Source: Lachnospiraceae bacterium (GTDB lineage Bacteria; Bacillota; Clostridia; Lachnospirales; Lachnospiraceae). Taken from it: a stretch of 64,000 nt of DNA. The stretch's first letter is position 1; each line of letters opens with the position of its first letter. Location: positions 62,001 to 126,000 of the forward strand of contig JAFRYE010000068.1 in NCBI GenBank assembly GCA_017441265.1. The letters are read 5' to 3'. The position numbers were made by a program, and so were the translations under genes. Below the pieces are notes generated by a model. The model saw only the letters and a list, made by a program, of their open reading frames with translations. It was not told the origin of the DNA and made no database searches. Below, piece by piece: positions 63,143 through 64,000 of the stretch.

Positions 63143-64000
63143 TTATGCGAATTGACGGAACCGAATGATAAACGCAGCGATATCACCGCGCTCTCGCATC
63201 GGGATCTTGCGGACGATCGTCATGTTTGAGGGAACTGAAGCCTCGGCGATCTTCGTATCGTGCGAAACCATCACCAATGTTCCCGCTTCGCGGAGATGAT
63301 CCGGCAGTTTGCGGAAGAATCTGCGATACAACAGTGCTGTCTCATCCGAAGGGCCCTCCTCGCGGAACGGCATGTTCGTGACGATCTCGTCAAACATATG
63401 ATCCTGCCTGTAATCAAAGAAATCCCGGTGGATAAACCATACATTGTCCGCCTTAACATTGACTCGCGCCTTTTCGATCGCAGGGCCGTACATATCCACG
63501 CCGAACGCGGAACGGATCCGACCGGCTTTGCGTCTTTCGGCAAGCATCGTTCCTGCTCCGCAGAAGGGGTCAAGCACCTGGGAGTCTTCCGTCAGATACG
63601 GCTTTGCGGCCTCCATCACGGCTGCGGCGTCCGTCGGATGGATGCTCCCCGCCACCGTCTCCTTGCGGTAAGCAAAACGGTCGTCGCGAAGTCCGGCGAA
63701 CAAAACTCCGAGCCTGCACACGTCACCGTCCGTCTCCGAGATTCGGAACGTCACCTCGTAATCTCCCGGCGAGTTGACGAGCCGTCCGCCTGCAAGGCGG
63801 TCCGTCTCCTGCGAAACCCTTTTTACGAACTTATTTTTCGCCGCATCGTCACGGCCGCGGTAATCGATTCGGTACCGAAGCACTCCGTCTCCCGCCAGCC
63901 TTTCCGAAAGGTATGTGCCGATGACATCTCCCGCCAAAACTCGGGCAGCCTCATAGGCGTCGGAAGGCACATTCAACGCCTCCGGGACGCGGAACACGGC
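63143..64000 (-). CDS. RNA methyltransferase of the UPF0020/Trm11-RlmL group (N-terminus outside window)
   Basis: At least 285 residues; the frame is open to the window edge, so the true start is probably beyond it. The C-terminal SAM domain has HPTDAAAVMEAAKPYL, the SAM loop VLDPFCGAGTMLAERRKAG (about 140-158 of the visible part) and the catalytic NMPFREEGPS (N-x-P-F type, amino-methylating). The N-terminal part seen here contains VTFRISETDGDVCRLGV as in the THUMP-linked family. The likely product is an m2G-type RNA methyltransferase; the target is unknown. Confidence 0.8.
   Translation of the reverse strand, partial: AVFRVPEALNVPSDAYEAARVLAGDVIGTYLSERLAGDGVLRYRIDYRGRDDAAKNKFVKRVSQETDRLAGGRLVNSPGDYEVTFRISETDGDVCRLGVLFAGLRDDRFAYRKETVAGSIHPTDAAAVMEAAKPYLTEDSQVLDPFCGAGTMLAERRKAGRIRSAFGVDMYGPAIEKARVNVKADNVWFIHRDFFDYRQDHMFDEIVTNMPFREEGPSDETALLYRRFFRKLPDHLREAGTLVMVSHDTKIAEASVPSNMTIVRKIPMRERGDIAAFIIRFRQFA

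Overview
The window looks like one contiguous piece of a Clostridia (Firmicutes) chromosome, most likely Lachnospiraceae. I infer this from gene content and order: rimP-nusA-ylxR-ylxQ-infB, ireB-ruvX-DUF1292-rnjA, hrcA-grpE-dnaK-dnaJ with a CIRCE operator, hisZ-hisG, a ThiI without a rhodanese domain, and an HPr-like protein without the phospho-histidine. Other support is SigA-type promoters with 17-bp spacers and GGAGG-type ribosome binding sites. GC looks to be in the mid-50s percent (estimated by eye). Almost every gene is on the minus strand; only tRNA-Leu, the HPr-like gene, tRNA-Ser and argG are on plus. There is no phage, IS element, integrase or CRISPR array, and no gene-free stretch longer than about 235 bases.

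Layout in window order (minus-strand transcription runs from high to low coordinates). 1-3109: translation/transcription operon rimP-nusA-ylxR-ylxQ-infB (infB cut by the window edge), with a promoter and a leader hairpin. 3268-8504: histidine operon hisZ-hisG-hisD-hisB-hisIE plus a 50-aa membrane protein, behind a near-consensus promoter and a repeat-rich operator-like region. 8617-16905: recU, pseudouridine synthases, an HAD phosphatase, an rRNA methyltransferase, a small alarmone synthetase, a UPF0210 protein, an ACT protein and a WalJ-type metallohydrolase. 17052-20943: coaE, polA and an orphan zinc-finger membrane protein. 21012-21127: tRNA-Leu. 21149-30944: one long apparent operon, ireB-ruvX-DUF1292-rnjA-mltG-like-trmR-trhP-two CBM9-like proteins-two MutS-like ATPases. 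31074-37134: mtaB, the divergent HPr-like gene, thiI-iscS-rsmE-prmA. 37284-42176: heat-shock operon, in which dnaK carries an in-frame TAG. 42219-45751: hemW-lepA, tRNA-Ser, rpsT. 45907-54803: holA, psd-pssA, comEC, a GerMN lipoprotein, a two-component system and comEA. 54849-61528: arginine genes argC-argJ-argB-argD, maf, and divergent argG. 61600-64000: a phosphopantetheinyl transferase, endonuclease IV and a partial RNA methyltransferase.

The strongest unexplained signal is a short DNA word, GGAAAATG (usually CGGAAAATG followed by A or C). By manual scan it occurs 42 times on the two strands combined, about once per 1.5 kb. It is spread evenly, appears in both orientations, in all reading frames and in some intergenic regions, and forms identical inverted pairs next to two genes. 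Roughly 1.5 copies would be expected by chance. Density, spacing and inverted pairing resemble the DNA uptake sequences of Haemophilus and Neisseria, and the same window encodes the DNA-uptake proteins ComEA and ComEC. I know of no described uptake sequence in Clostridia, so this is the leading candidate for an undescribed system. It is an inference that needs whole-genome statistics.
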